Counted from the stretch's first letter, positions 35,531 through 46,784 are shown. The stretch: DNA of 64,000 nt from Nageia nagi (GCA_050084985.1 JBITNC010000001.1:133300001-133364000); one strand, 5' to 3'. Program-made: numbers and translations. The notes: generated by a model not told the origin, from the sequence alone.

Positions 35531-36643
35531 AACCCTAAGAGTTGCCCAGTTTGGCTTGACTCTATCCCGACTCATCCTGGGCTCCACTAGTTCACCTAAG
35601 GTCAACTTTTAGTTTTCTAGACTTTGCCATTTTTGAGGAATTTCAGTTTTTCAACTTGATATGACTAAGTCTAAGCAAAGAATGAGGCTTCAACCTGTGG
35701 GACTCGACAGTGAAGCTAGGTCTTGCGACATCACTTGGACTAGACAAGACAACAACATGACAAAGTGTTCACATAAGGCGTTGAGGGGGAAGGGTCCCCA
35801 AAATCGCAGGATTTTGGGGCATGTTGTGTTTTAGTCACAACAGAAACCATGGCAGCCATTTAAGTTGCGTGATGTGATCCAATGTGAGAAGTCAAGCACT
35901 TAGCAAGCATCAGCCATTTCACAAGACAACTTGCTTATCGCATTTTTATGAAAGACAAGAAATCCATGTGACTGGATGGATTCCCTTACAGTATACAAGC
36001 ACTTTTGAAATTTGTCAGTAAGTGAGTTCATCAACAGAAGGAGATCTAAATTTGTACTGAAAGCTAGCAATCCTGAACTCATTACAAGTTTGAGATCAAT
36101 TATGTGTGTTTGTTTGTTTCACATTATATTGTATCCTAGTATTAATTATACAGACTTTCATCATCTATTTAAGCGCTATTTAGTTATGAAAAGACACCTT
36201 GTATGTGTGCACAGTGTACCCTTGTTTCTGTCATCTTTCATCTATCATTGCACCACTTTCCTTATATATGATATTTGAAACTGTTTCATATATTCATGTT
36301 CACAAAGAGATTGTCCAACGACAAGTGGCATGAAAGCATTCATTGCCGAAACTTATCTTTATGCACGAGTGTTGGCTTGTAGCCATGGTCAGTGACAAAA
36401 GGGTTTGACTTGTTGCCCAATTTCTTTGTAGCTCATATTTTGCAGTCTGTGATCTCTCCTCTTAGTTGGTGGCATAAAGAACTTCAGAATATACATAGTT
36501 GTTTTCCTTAGATTGATAAACCTTGTCCCGTATCTTCTACATTAATATTTTCCCTGCCTTGTTTTCAACTCCCAGATTATTTGCACATGTAATCTACAAA
36601 CAGAAAAATATATTAAGTGGAAACACATGAGTTGGTAATCAAC

Positions 36644-36740
36644 CTTTCTTCCATTTACAAAAACAGATTGACCCTGTTGCAGTAATGCCCGCTGTTCACC
36701 TGGTTCTACACCAATTTGCTCAGCACGCTCCACCATGAAT
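36644..36740 (-). CDS. TRZ: tRNase Z exon (GVEPG motif, 97 bp)
   Basis: It encodes one base plus 32 codons, including VERAEQIGVEPGEQRALL and QGQSVFVNGRK. This corresponds to the A-x-x-LGVPPG...L-x-x-G-x-SV region of tRNase Z that precedes the GRK loop. The acceptor CTGAACAG and the donor AAG-GTTGAT were chosen because they keep the frame on both sides. An acceptor eight bases upstream (…ATTCAG) would break the frame with the previous exon. Confidence 0.88.
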
Positions 36741-36874
36741 CTGTTCAGCTGAATACAATTTTTTTAATTATAACACAGTAAAGTATTATTGATGCAATTT
36801 TTGTTTCCATGACTGATGAACACTGTAATGAATGGCATCTGCTAAAGGATAAGCAAGGTGAAGCTGCACAGAAC
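36741..36874 (-). other. tRNase Z intron, 134 bp
   Basis: A short intron from GTTCTG to ACAG, free of repeats. It is the only compact intron seen in this gene. Confidence 0.8.
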
Positions 36875-36970
36875 CTTCCAATTCGTGGATTCTCTTCAAA
36901 AACATATCCCCAGCACGGTATGGTGTGTTTCAAAAGACCAGCTTGCATTCTATATTTATCATCTGAAAAC
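36875..36970 (-). CDS. TRZ: tRNase Z exon (KHTIPCWGYVFEE motif, 96 bp)
   Basis: It completes a leucine with the preceding exon and then encodes FSDDKYRMQAGLLKHTIPCW and GYVFEENPRIG. The K/H-x-x-P-C-x-GYVFEE string is typical of tRNase Z. The acceptor is AAACTAG, and using GTTTTCAG eight bases later would put a stop in frame. The donor is GGAAG-GTTCTG. Confidence 0.9.
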
Positions 36971-39196
36971 CTAGTTTCCACAATCAAATCAGCACTCAGT
37001 AATCATTTTAAAATAAAATACATATAACTGCAAAGCAAATGGCCCATTGCTACAAGACTTCCAACAGCTCAAGCAACATTTGGAACTAAACTCCATAAAC
37101 ACATAAACCTATTATGCGATTTATCAGATAGTCATTTTTACTCTACATGTATCTCAGACATATAAGCTTGGCTTTCTTGGATATATCATAAGAAATTGAT
37201 TCTACTGAAAGCACTTCAGCCCTCGCAATTATTCACAGTAAAGTTACAATGTTTGCATAATATTATACATATGGTGAGACCCAAATACAGGAAAGTGATA
37301 ATGGAAAATAAAACACAGAAAAAAGAAATGTTGAAGTTAATAAAAACAAGAGAGTCAAAGACACTCCATTTATAATATGAAGATCCTATATCAGCATCAA
37401 TAGAAGTCTATAACAGAATTTAATAGTGCAAACAAGGGAATTAACAATGAAAGAGGCACAATTTTCCCTAAAGGTGCACTAAGTGCTGTCATAGTGTATT
37501 TTAGCACAATAGTTGCTAGAGGTGCATCAGGCTTGACAACAAAATGGCATGACAAACACCGAAAGCAAATGAGTTTATAGAGTATGGCACATTTGTTGCA
37601 CAAGCTACATGTAAACTAGATAAAAATGTCAAAAAGAGCTAAAAGCTGCCAAAGTTAAAGACACTTCGGTGCAGAACTTGATACATTAATTTTTGAGAAT
37701 GGATTTGTCCAATTAAAGTATCTGGATGGTATTTCACATGAAATCTGAAAAATGCATCAAAATGGAGAAGAAATTATGCTTGAATAATGCATCCCAGTCA
37801 AATTTCATGGAAATAAAAGATCTCCAAACTTTGAACAGGCAACTGCAACCCAATGAAGATAAAAATAACAAGGAGATAATTACATGCGGAATATGCATGG
37901 CCAGTTATCACTAACCACATATCGTGTTTGTTCTCAACCAAGAGTACTAGACACCTAATTACCGCCCAGTGTAAAAAGTAATCAATAAGAATTGAAAAGG
38001 GAAAGATCTAAATCAATCAGACATGTGGCTCCACCAACAGAAAGGGTTTTGAAATGCAAAAGAATTGTTAGAATGGACAAGCAGACTTATTTACAAGCTT
38101 ACTCCAATGCCATGCAAATATAGCTAAGCCTTCTGTATGTACAATGGACAAATTATATATCGAATCCTTGACTGGTTTGAGATGCTGCCAAAAAAGACAA
38201 AGCCTTTCATTAGTCCACCAAAACAACAGAGTCTAAATCCAAAAGCCAAATTGTTGAAGTTTCTTAGAGACCATCTCAAACCACATAAGGGATTGCTTTT
38301 TCTGAAAGAATTCCTGCAGCAGATCATGCTAAGACTGCTGAGCAACATATAATATCTTTGTGGCAATGGTCTACTGGTAAATCAATTGTTGTTTGGCCAA
38401 GGTGCTAAAGAAAAAATCATTCAGGGTTAGTTTTGGTTAAAAGCAGGAAATTGTTTTGAAGTGATCAAAACTCAAATTGTTGGGAATCTGTAGAAGATAA
38501 AAGTGGTCTATACAGAAAGATATGTGACAAATTTGTATATAAAGATATAGGATTTGTTATCTTGATGTTTTGTGCACAGTGCTATTTTAGATTTAGACAA
38601 TCATGTGATGTTCGAATTGCAATTTACACTATATAGTTATTGGGCCAGTAACACTCAAGAATCAAGTAATTACAACTAATTTCCCTATATCTCTGCACAT
38701 ACATGGGAAACTAGGACTTCAATCCACATGGTTAGGCTGTGACAAAATCCTACTCGAGAACTATCACAGTAAAGGTACAAATTTGATTCTGAAGAACCTT
38801 TAGGGAGAAAAATATGTATGGTTTTCACTAATGTTAATATTTGTCAATTCATCATCAACATCCCAACCAAAATAAGACACCCCAATATCACAGTCGAGCT
38901 GCATCTAACATCTCATTGACACATCTTAAAATTGTCAAATGAGACTCAAATACAGCCTTAGCCTCATGATGCTTAGAAAGCCACAAAGCAGCAGATTTCC
39001 ACAAGGTACAGGATTGGTGTTGAAAAATCTTTAGGGAAAGCTAAAGTCTGCCTTTCATCAATCTTATACTGGCAACCCAATAAGCACTAATTTTCTAATT
39101 CAAAATGAACACCCGCATGAAAATTAGCCTTGAAAAAACTTTTACGGAAAAAATTAAGAATGGCTTTCACTAATGTTAGAGTAACATCCTGAATAG

Positions 39197-40037
39197 TGTA
39201 ATATTCCGTATTAGAAATAACCACAAATTATATTAAGAAATGTAAATTAAGCCAAATATGGATGCCAAAAAAAAGATCTGATATTATTGTTGCTCAAAAG
39301 ATGATTACAAATTGTCCAAAGTGGCCTCTAGGGCTGGACGTCACCTTACAACTGCTCACAATGAAGCTACAAGGGCCCAAAGGGCTCAACATATGGCTTA
39401 CTGGCCAGATCTAGTGCTCCAACTCCTCCAGAAGGCTGACATCACACTCCTGGGCTAATGATCTCACTGAATGGTGAAGGTCTTCTCACAAGGTATCCAG
39501 AGCTTAATGAGGCTCCAATGGTGGCAGAAGCTTGATGAGGCTCCACCTAGACCACGAAAGCTTGATGAGGCTCCACCTAGACAACGAAAGCTTGATGAGG
39601 CTCCCGATCCTGAGTAACAAGGGTGGCTCTGGCCAAGTAGACAAGTAGATGATTGAATATGCTAATATGTCCCCCTCCCATGCATCCACTCCCCCTTATA
39701 CCTAGACGTCACACCTAGAGGCTAAACATCCACCTTGGGATGCCAATATTGCCTTGGGATCATACTAGCTTGGACGTTGGGCTTTAGGAAGCATGATTGT
39801 GCCTCAAGATCATACACATCACTCCTAGATATCCTAAATGCATTATTTCACTCAAGGTAGACCAAAGTCCCACTTGGGGCTCACAATTATCCTTGAGATT
39901 TACAAATAAATAATAAATTAGGTCTACTCTTACTAAAGAGGGACCTTTTACAATAAAATGAAAAATCTCTCCTAATTAATAAATATATTTTTGATATTTA
40001 TTTTAATTATGTAATATTCCAATTATGGAATGTTACA
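39197..40037 (-). mobile_element. Solo LTR, short family B relative
   Basis: The ends TGTAATATTCC and GGAATGTTACA are inverted, and a perfect duplication AATAG lies at 39192-39196 and 40038-40042. It has B-like blocks (GTCCCACTTGGGGCTCA, TAGACGTCA, TTGGACGTTGGGC) but is only 841 bp, so it is a shorter subfamily or carries deletions. Confidence 0.85.
39501..39606. repeat. 30-bp tandem repeat inside solo LTR
   Basis: AGCTTGATGAGGCTCCACCT-type units start at 39501, 39529, 39559 and 39589. The middle two are nearly identical. Confidence 0.9.
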
Positions 40038-40662
40038 AATAGGCACTATGTGTCACTTCATTATCAGTATCCTACCAAAAACTAGACACTTTAGTCTCAT
40101 AGTTGGGCCACATCTAGCATCTTGTCCAAATATCTTAGACTTATACAATGGACTCAAAACACAATCTTACCTGCAAGGTGCTTAGCAACCCATAAGACCA
40201 ACAGATTTCCGCAGGCTGCCTAGGCACTCAGAAGGCACGTAAAAGTTTTTTGTGTTCTTAAAAGATTTAAATGGCCTTTGATTACTTGAGGACCTACTTA
40301 TTAACTTAACATCCAGGTCAAAATTTTGCAATTCATGTAAGGGTTTTGGCATCTGCATTCACTATGTTTTGAACCTGTATCATTTACATGGCCACACCCC
40401 ATCTCAAAAACTGTTCTTTAGAACAAATAAAATCCGAAAGTCATGTCACAAAACAATTAGAACAGAATTGTTTCCCTCTTGCTTGAATGACTTTCTTGAA
40501 TGCAAATGTTTATAGTTTTACTTTTTATGCACTCTTTATAATAAACAACATAAAAAGATAATTTTGACTCATTGACTTCAGCCTCCTTTTACATAAAATA
40601 AGTTAGCATTCTTAGTTACTTATTGATACAGTGACTAACAAAAAACACTAAAGAAGACTTAC

Positions 40663-40769
40663 AAATCCCATAAACCATCTTTAGAGCAATACATATCCCT
40701 GCCTCGGAGCTCATCTTTATGTTGGACTTCATTCCTATCAGCTTTTGTAGAGGACTTTGCACCTTTGCC
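40663..40769 (-). CDS. TRZ: tRNase Z exon (most upstream found, 107 bp)
   Basis: It encodes a charged stretch (GKGAKSSTKADRNEVQHKDE) followed by LRGRDMYCSKDGLWD and two bases of the next codon. The acceptor TTTTTTCCAG has a strong pyrimidine tract and the donor is GTAAGT. It joins in frame to the exon at 36875-36970. Alone it would not identify the gene; its place before the KHTIP exon and the unbroken frame do. Earlier exons with the HxHxDH metal site are not in the window. Confidence 0.78.
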
Positions 40770-42228
40770 CTGGAAAAAATACAATAACTTTCCATCTTGG
40801 AAGCTAGAAAGAGATGAACAAAAATACTTGCACATTTCGTAATTGTGGCACTTCAATTTAAGTGTTAAATGAGACATATAAATTTTTTTCCTTAGAAAAA
40901 CAATATATTTGACAAAGTTTAACAAAAAACAGGCATACATAGGCAATTTTTGTATGTTCAGACTCTTTTGAGACGGTTATTTTTGGAATCAAACTGCTTC
41001 CCATTATTGGTGTGCAACACTTCTTTATGCGTTTAGTAATGATTTTAAAAATTATTATGGTCTGAATGGTAATTATAACAATAATTTATCAAATACTTGA
41101 GTAGGATATAAAATTTCCAAATAAAAGAGTGCTGCATAATTTGGGTTTTGTGCATGTAAAGGTGCATATACACCTTACATATATCATCAACATACATACT
41201 TCTTCCTCTTTCTACATCTATTTTGTTCCATGATGTAATTGTTCTCTGTTCGATTTATATTTAAGCTGGTATGCTTTCTACTATGAGGAATATATATCAA
41301 TCTCCAATATCAATCCAGATAATACTCTGAAGTTAAATCAATCAACTCAAAATAAATCGTTGTCAAAAGATGTGTGTAATTACCCTATTTTTAAGAATAT
41401 CTTGCATTTGGGATTTTCCACAAATCTTTTCTCCTACAAGTCAGATATGGTCGTTGCACCTTCAGAATTGGATAGAGCATCTCGTGGCATTTGTTTTAAG
41501 TGGTCACATGACCCCTTTTGGACAAGAAATGAAGGAGTTATGGCTACTTGAAGTTCGCCAGTCGGACTAGTCTTCCATATCGCGCCTACACACGAAAATC
41601 CACTTAACTTAGTGGATTTTTACTTAAAAGTGCAATGTTGAATTATAATAAACTTTTATGTTATTCTAATATTATTTTAAGTACTTTAATTTGTAATAAG
41701 GCCAATCAATGGCTTAGATTAGCTTAGAGGGGCCAATGCAAGATTAGGGTTGGAGTCTATATAAGGAGATGCAACACTCCATTTTGGGTATGTTATGTTA
41801 TATGAGAATTGAATATTGAAACCCTAGAGTTTCCATGAGTTGAGATTGCAGGTCTTGCTCATTCCCATAGTGCATTGGAGGTGCATGGTTGGGGACTTGG
41901 CAATATCATTGAAGGTGTTATTTCCCTAAAATATCAAAAATACAAAAAGAGGCATCTATGAGTGGTTCGTGGCATTTCTTTTGTGGAGGGATTCACTCAG
42001 TTTGGAAAGTTTGTATCTGCATTTTTAGTTCCGTGAGGATTCCATTTGTCCATTCCAGCTTTGTATTGGTTTGGAAATATTTAATATATGATACTGGCTG
42101 ATTTCTCCTCATACTAGTGTTATTTTATGAGCAATTTCTGAGTTGTTTTATAGCTGCAATTTATTTCTGCATTTTTATGTTGAGGGTTTGCTAGAAATAA
42201 AGAAATAAAAATAAAAGGAACATCACAA
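40770..42228. other. Probable intron or flank with an old LTR-like remnant
   Basis: 40770-41350 is AT-rich without features. From about 41380 to 42228 there are signs of an old plus-strand LTR: CTATATAAGG near 41758 and a leader-like stretch after it. No ends or target duplication were found, so the type is open. Confidence 0.35.
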
Positions 42229-43506
42229 TGTGACATCCCCCTTGTACTTTTAGTGGGACCAATTTGGTCATCTTGTACTATATCTATTTGATGCATTTGC
42301 ATTTACATTGTTGTAACGCAAAATAGGAGTTTTAATGGGTCATGTGGACCACTCTGTGAGACCCAAGTGGGACGTCTCCCTCCTGAGTAGTAGATTAGGC
42401 ATGTTTTGAATTGGCGACCCCAGATTGTGGGAATCCCAAGGTATGTTTATGCATTATAGTGATTGACGGCCACTAGCATGCTAGCACCACACTAGGGAGG
42501 ACCCCATACCCCCACGTTGGCTCATGAGGACTCCGAGAACCCCATGTTGGCACTTCAAGTGCTAGGGACCCCACATTGGCATATGATGTGATCAAGACCC
42601 CCACGTTGGCATTATGAGTGATCATAACCCCCACATTGGCACTTAAAGTGATTAGGCCCCCCCAAGTACCCAACATTGGATTAGATGGGCCTGGGATGAC
42701 TCCTAGGTGAGTTCCAGACACAAGTAATGTATAAATAGACATTGGAGCTTTAGTATTGGACAAACATTATTGATCATTATTACACTTATTCTTCTACTTC
42801 GTCCAGTGGACAAGACCTTAGCAGAGAGCTAAACGTATTCCTTAGGTGGAGCACCTAAGAGGGTAGTCAGGCGTTGAGATCCTGATTATCTACGACATTA
42901 GTGGAGCACCTTTCCCCATCTGATGGCATCTCGAGGGTCTACTTCTACCGTTCGATCGGTTAGCCAGATTTTGAGGAGGGCTCCTTCAGTGGAGAGGATT
43001 CAGGATCTGAGGGAGTGAATCTATCCGTGGTTCTACAATTGTTCAGTGTTGAAGATTTCAAAATGTTGTGCCCTAGTTGGCTCCCTTGAGGCCAACGACT
43101 GCCCATTGGGCTTGTTATTGTATTTGCTACCATTGTATATCATTCGTGTTGACAAAGGGCATTTGGATCTCATGCTTATGTGTATTGCTTCATCTTGTGC
43201 ACACGTTGGATCTTGATGATTGTATATGTTTGTGATTATCATTCGAAGGCATCTTAATGTGTGTGGGTTTAGATTATGCATGTATGAGCTAGACGTTGGC
43301 TTTCTGAGATTGTATTCGTTGATGTATGCTTGCATATGCTAGACGTTGGCATTTTGGGTATCTGAATGTTTAATGTTAATGCCCTAACCCTAATGTTGCA
43401 TGCTTGAGGGTTTATTGTGTTGTGTATGATGCCCTAGAACTGACGTCAGGGCTTGATGATCCTGTATTGTTAGTGTGAGCTTGAATTTTAATTTTGGATC
43501 ATCACA
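42229..43506 (+). repeat. 5' LTR of B element
   Basis: TGTGACATCCCC to GGATCATCACA, 1,278 bp. TATAAATA at 42730-42737; TGACGTCA at 43441-43448; five CCCCACGTTGGC-type units at about 42510-42670. Compared with the 3' LTR it keeps a block near 42363 that the other lacks and has single instead of doubled repeat units. Confidence 0.9.
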
Positions 43507-43508
43507 AG

Positions 43509-43520
43509 TGGTATCAAAGC
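43509..43520 (+). promoter_or_regulatory. Primer-binding site of B element
   Basis: TGGTATCAAAGC lies two bases after the LTR end, close to the initiator-Met tRNA complement. Confidence 0.88.
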
Positions 43521-43589
43521 TTGGATCTAGCCAACCTATGCATGAGACCCAGAATCCACCGCTACTATACCAGATCTAGCAAGAGAGAG

Positions 43590-45790
43590 ATGGCATCCGC
43601 TAGGAAGAGCGGAAAATCATAAGAGACCACAGAGAGAGCCATCCAAGGTGAGGAGAGACAATCGTGGATAAATGAGCTGCCGGAAGAGAGGGTTTCTAGC
43701 GATGAGGGAGAGGCGCAGGGGGTGCAAGGTGATAGGCAGAGGGCTGTCAGGAGGAGAAGCCCTACTCTGGTTCGGGGGTCCACTCCCGAACGGAAGTTTG
43801 ATGAGCTGATATCTGTTATTCACAACATGACTAGGGTCATGTCTTCTATGCACCGGTAGATGTCCAGACATTGGAGACATTCAGAGGAGCCAGAGAGGTG
43901 CCAGTCACCATTGTGGCATGCTAGAGATGATCAAAGAGCACAACACCATGTCCGGGATGAGAGGGAGCACCCACAACAGGCCAGGGATGAGAGGGAGCCA
44001 CCATGACTGGCTTGGGAGGACAGGGAGCAGCCACATTGGGCCAGGATTAAGGAGCACCCATGTCTGGCCAAAGAGGACCAGGATACCCCATGTCCAACCA
44101 GGGAGGGTAGAGGAGCTCCACGTTTGGCCAGAGGAGATGGAGATGACTAGATTTAGGAGGATCGGTATGACCGGGAGCATAGTTTGAGGAGATCGAGGAG
44201 CTTGGGAGATAGGGAATCCATCCATCATGGATCGTTGGGGCAGCCAGAGGCCACTTTCTTGAGATCAGATTCACACATAGCACCCTAAGGTACAAACCCT
44301 CTCCTAAGGAGGTACCTGGAAGAGGACGTTGGCAAAATGGAGGAGCAGACTGTGATTCCAAAGCCGTCCAAGCCCATGTTTGCACAGAAGATAGGGAAGG
44401 CTTTGAAGAGCAAGGCGCCTAGTCCATTGGAGTTGAACCAGATCTTCAAAAGAGTATTCCATGTTGGATCCAGGATTGAGGAGGGGCATCAACTTCAATG
44501 GCTATCTTGAGCTTTTGGGGTTGCAGGGTAGCAGTGCGCATGGCCCACGGCAATCGAGGAGCCAATGGGAGGAGGACTTGCAGCATAAGATCAATATGAT
44601 GCAAGTGTCGTCGTATAATGGGAAGAAGATTATGACTAAGGCATGGTTACATCAACTGCAGACTTATTTCATATTGAACCCTAGCATGGTGGAGGTGGAT
44701 GCAATTCACTTTGCATCATTACACTTGGAGGGTGATGTCCTAGAGTGGCGGCATCATGGAGTTATCAGCCAAGGATATTCACTCATCACCTCATTTGATG
44801 AGTTTGCTAGGAGGCTGGTGAAGAGGTTTGACCGGAAGAGGGAGAATGATTACTTCTAGGATTTGATAGCGTTGAGATAGTCAAGAGCAGTGGATGAGTT
44901 TGTGACAGAGTTCCAGAGGTTAACCATCATGATCCATCATATTTCGGAGGAGAGGTTGGCTTACCATTTCATTGAGGGGTTGATGGAGCCGTTGTGAGGG
45001 ATGGTCAAGGTGTCCTCTCCTAAGAGACTTGACGATGCTATCCGGGCAACCTATACGACTTGGAGCCCACCGTGAAATCCCTTAGGGAAGGACCGGTATC
45101 CAAGGGGCCGGCTAACCGGAAGCCATTTGTCAAGGGGCCTAGCAAGACCAAGGAACTTCCTCCATCTAGGCCAGATCAGTTGGATGCAGCTACACAGCAG
45201 AAGCTGAGAGAAGAGGGCAAGTGCTTCTACTGTAAGAAGACTTGGGAGCCCGAGCATTGTTGTTTGGGGAAAGGATAGATGCACAATATTGAGGTGTTTT
45301 CGGAGGAGTCAGAGGACTCAGACTTGGAGCTAGGAATTGATGTGGAGGACTCGAGGTCACCACAAGTGGAGGGCACTCTTGGGAGCATGAATGCCTCACT
45401 CCATGGGTTGAAGAAGTACCTGACTTTGAAGATTGTGGGACAGGTGGGTGGATAGGATGTGACGGTGTTGATAGATCTTGGAGCATCCCACTTCATTGAT
45501 GTTGGTTTTGTAGAGCAGAAGAATCTGAAGAGGTCAAGGCATTTGAGAGGTTTCGAGTTTCCAATGCCAATGGGAAACTCACCTTGGTTGATCACATTGT
45601 GGAGAGGTTTGGAGTGAGGTTGTAGACTTGTGTAGTGAGGGAGGACTTTTATATCTAGCCTTTGAAGGGGTATCCTCACATCATTCTTGGAGTGCAATGG
45701 TTGTTTGACTTAAGGGATATTCATACCACCATGAGTTTCGAAATAGATGGTAAGACACACACACTGCAGGGCATCTGGGATGATTGTCCA
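43590..45790 (+). pseudogene. gag and protease of B element (broken)
   Basis: The start ATG 43590 gives MASARKSGKS, then a stop. The chain continues in frame with ELPEERVSSDEGEAQGVQ, a basic repeat region (43890-44180), and then the gag core at 44461-44859 (MQVSSYNGKK, LHLEGDVLEW, FARRLVKRFDR). A zinc knuckle lies at 45221-45262 (CFYCKKTWEPEHCC, missing the usual glycine before His). The protease follows with EGTLGSMNASLHGLKKYLTL and LIDLGASHFID near 45464-45500, where the catalytic DSG is DLG. The end is near 45790 (DNKWLEVIEW). Several stops and shifts. After the protease the reading frame does not continue into RT. Confidence 0.85.
43890..44180 (+). repeat. Tandem repeat within B gag
   Basis: About eight units of 30 to 40 bp encode variants of AR-D-RE-P. 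Each unit also carries a CCAYGTTTGGCC-like string, the same motif as the LTR and pre-PPT arrays. Confidence 0.75.
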
Positions 45791-45904
45791 TAGGTGGACA
45801 ACAAGTGGCTAGAGGTGATCGAGTGGTGTCAGCAAAAGGAGGAGGCTGAAGGAGTGGCCACATTGCAGCAACAGGAGCCACCAAGATGGGTCATGGAGGA
45901 GCTA

Positions 45905-46340
45905 GTATCCTGACGTTGGACACCCAGGGCGTCTTCCACCCCACATTGGGCTCATTGGAGCATTTCCACCTCACGTTGGGCACACTGGAGGTCTACCAAC
46001 CCATGTTGAGCTTCCTGAGGAGAAGCCACCCCACGTGGAGCATCTAAGAGGCATAACTTGCCATGTTGAGCTGCCAGGAGGATCACTATCCCACGTTGAG
46101 CATCCAGAGGATTTGTGATGCCACGTTGAGCATGTGGGAGGATTGTCTTGCCACGTTGGGCATTCAAGAGAATTGGAGCCCCACATTGAGGATCAGGGAG
46201 GCCAGAGTTGCTACTGAGAGGTGTCATGATGATGGGCACCCCACGTTGAGGTTGGAGGAAGCCAGGTTTGCTCTTGAAAGGTGTCATGGTGATGTGCACC
46301 CATCATCGAGCTTGAGGGAGGCTGCATTCCCCTCATGGTG
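45905..46340 (+). repeat. CCACGTTGAGC array before the polypurine tract
   Basis: About eleven units spaced 40 to 50 bp each hold CCCACGTTGAG or CCCACATTGGG. The 248-codon ORF across it is a reading of the repeat plus non-coding tail. From 46340 to 46770 I see no motif except the final KGKQF string that overlaps the polypurine tract. Confidence 0.85.
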
Positions 46341-46770
46341 GTTACAAGAGCTGAAGGATGAGATGGGTTCTTGCCTCACACTAGCCATGAGGAGATTGGG
46401 AGCTTCTGAGCGGAGTTTGGAGGAGACCTTACCACTTGAGTGGAGCCTATGCTCTACTTGTTTTACACTGACTATTATCTTCTCTAGCTTTTTGCAAGTG
46501 CAGTTTAGCCTTGGTGTGCATGCAATTCCATGGCTATGGAGGATTATCATAGAGCATCTGCTGAGAAGCGGAAGATATAGCAGACCTGAGAGTTTATCGT
46601 TTGCATTGAGACAAGAGCTTGGAGTTCCAACTGTTTGCTTCTCACGATCGTCCAGCATGAGGCATACTGAGGTTGCATTCTGCCATCATGTACCACAGCT
46701 GACAGTTTCAGAAGATGCTTGGGAGCTTGAATGCTGTGATCTCTTACGATTGCTTAAGGGCAAGCAATTC

Positions 46771-46781
46771 AAGAGGGGAGG
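46771..46781 (+). promoter_or_regulatory. Polypurine tract of B element
   Basis: AAGAGGGGAGG three bases before the 3' LTR at 46785. Confidence 0.88.
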
Positions 46782-46784
46782 CTT

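Larger units (their letters stand above)
29849..35842 (-). mobile_element. Giant solo LTR, copy 2 (family A, 5,994 bp)
   Basis: In minus reading it starts TGTTGTGACT at 35842 and ends GCGCCCAACA at 29849. The flanks are a perfect duplication, GAAAC at 29844-29848 and 35843-35847. The internal order equals copy 1: two terminal palindromes, eight hairpins, TATA box, long ORF, tail. It lies in the tRNase Z intron in the same orientation as the gene. With copy 1 it shows that the 6-kb unit moves or is left behind as a whole. No PBS or pol is present, so solo LTR is the best reading. Confidence 0.85.
26409..36643 (-). other. tRNase Z intron, 10.2 kb
   Basis: It runs from donor GTTGAT (36643 downward) to acceptor GTGCAG at 26409. 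It contains a B-type solo LTR (27336-28632), degenerate tandem repeats (29028-29700) and the second giant LTR (29849-35842). The rest (26409-27330, 28640-29020, 35848-36640) shows no exon. Confidence 0.8.
36971..40662 (-). other. tRNase Z intron, 3.7 kb
   Basis: From donor GTAAGT (40657-40662) to acceptor CTAG (36971-36974). It contains a solo LTR (39197-40037). A plus ORF at 38137-38352 and minus ORFs nearby have no recognised motif. Confidence 0.8.

Noticed and set aside
36741-36748. Acceptor at ATTCAG giving LNRFMVER as the exon start
   Set aside because: It breaks the frame with the preceding exon. The acceptor eight bases later gives GR-FMVER in frame.
38137-38352. Plus ORF of 71 codons and minus ORF of 80 codons in a tRNase Z intron
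   Set aside because: No recognised motif and no splice support. The flanking exons join in frame without them.
42217-42228. GGAACATCACA before the B element, like a B LTR end
   Set aside because: Ten of eleven bases match an LTR end, but nothing further upstream is B-like, so chance is likely.
43385-43396. CCCTAACCCTAA, telomere-like, also at about 9624 and 48006
   Set aside because: Only two repeat units, at fixed places inside LTRs, so these are not telomeric arrays.
45190-45697. Minus-strand ORFs of 98 and 156 codons
   Set aside because: They are shadows of the B protease on the plus strand.
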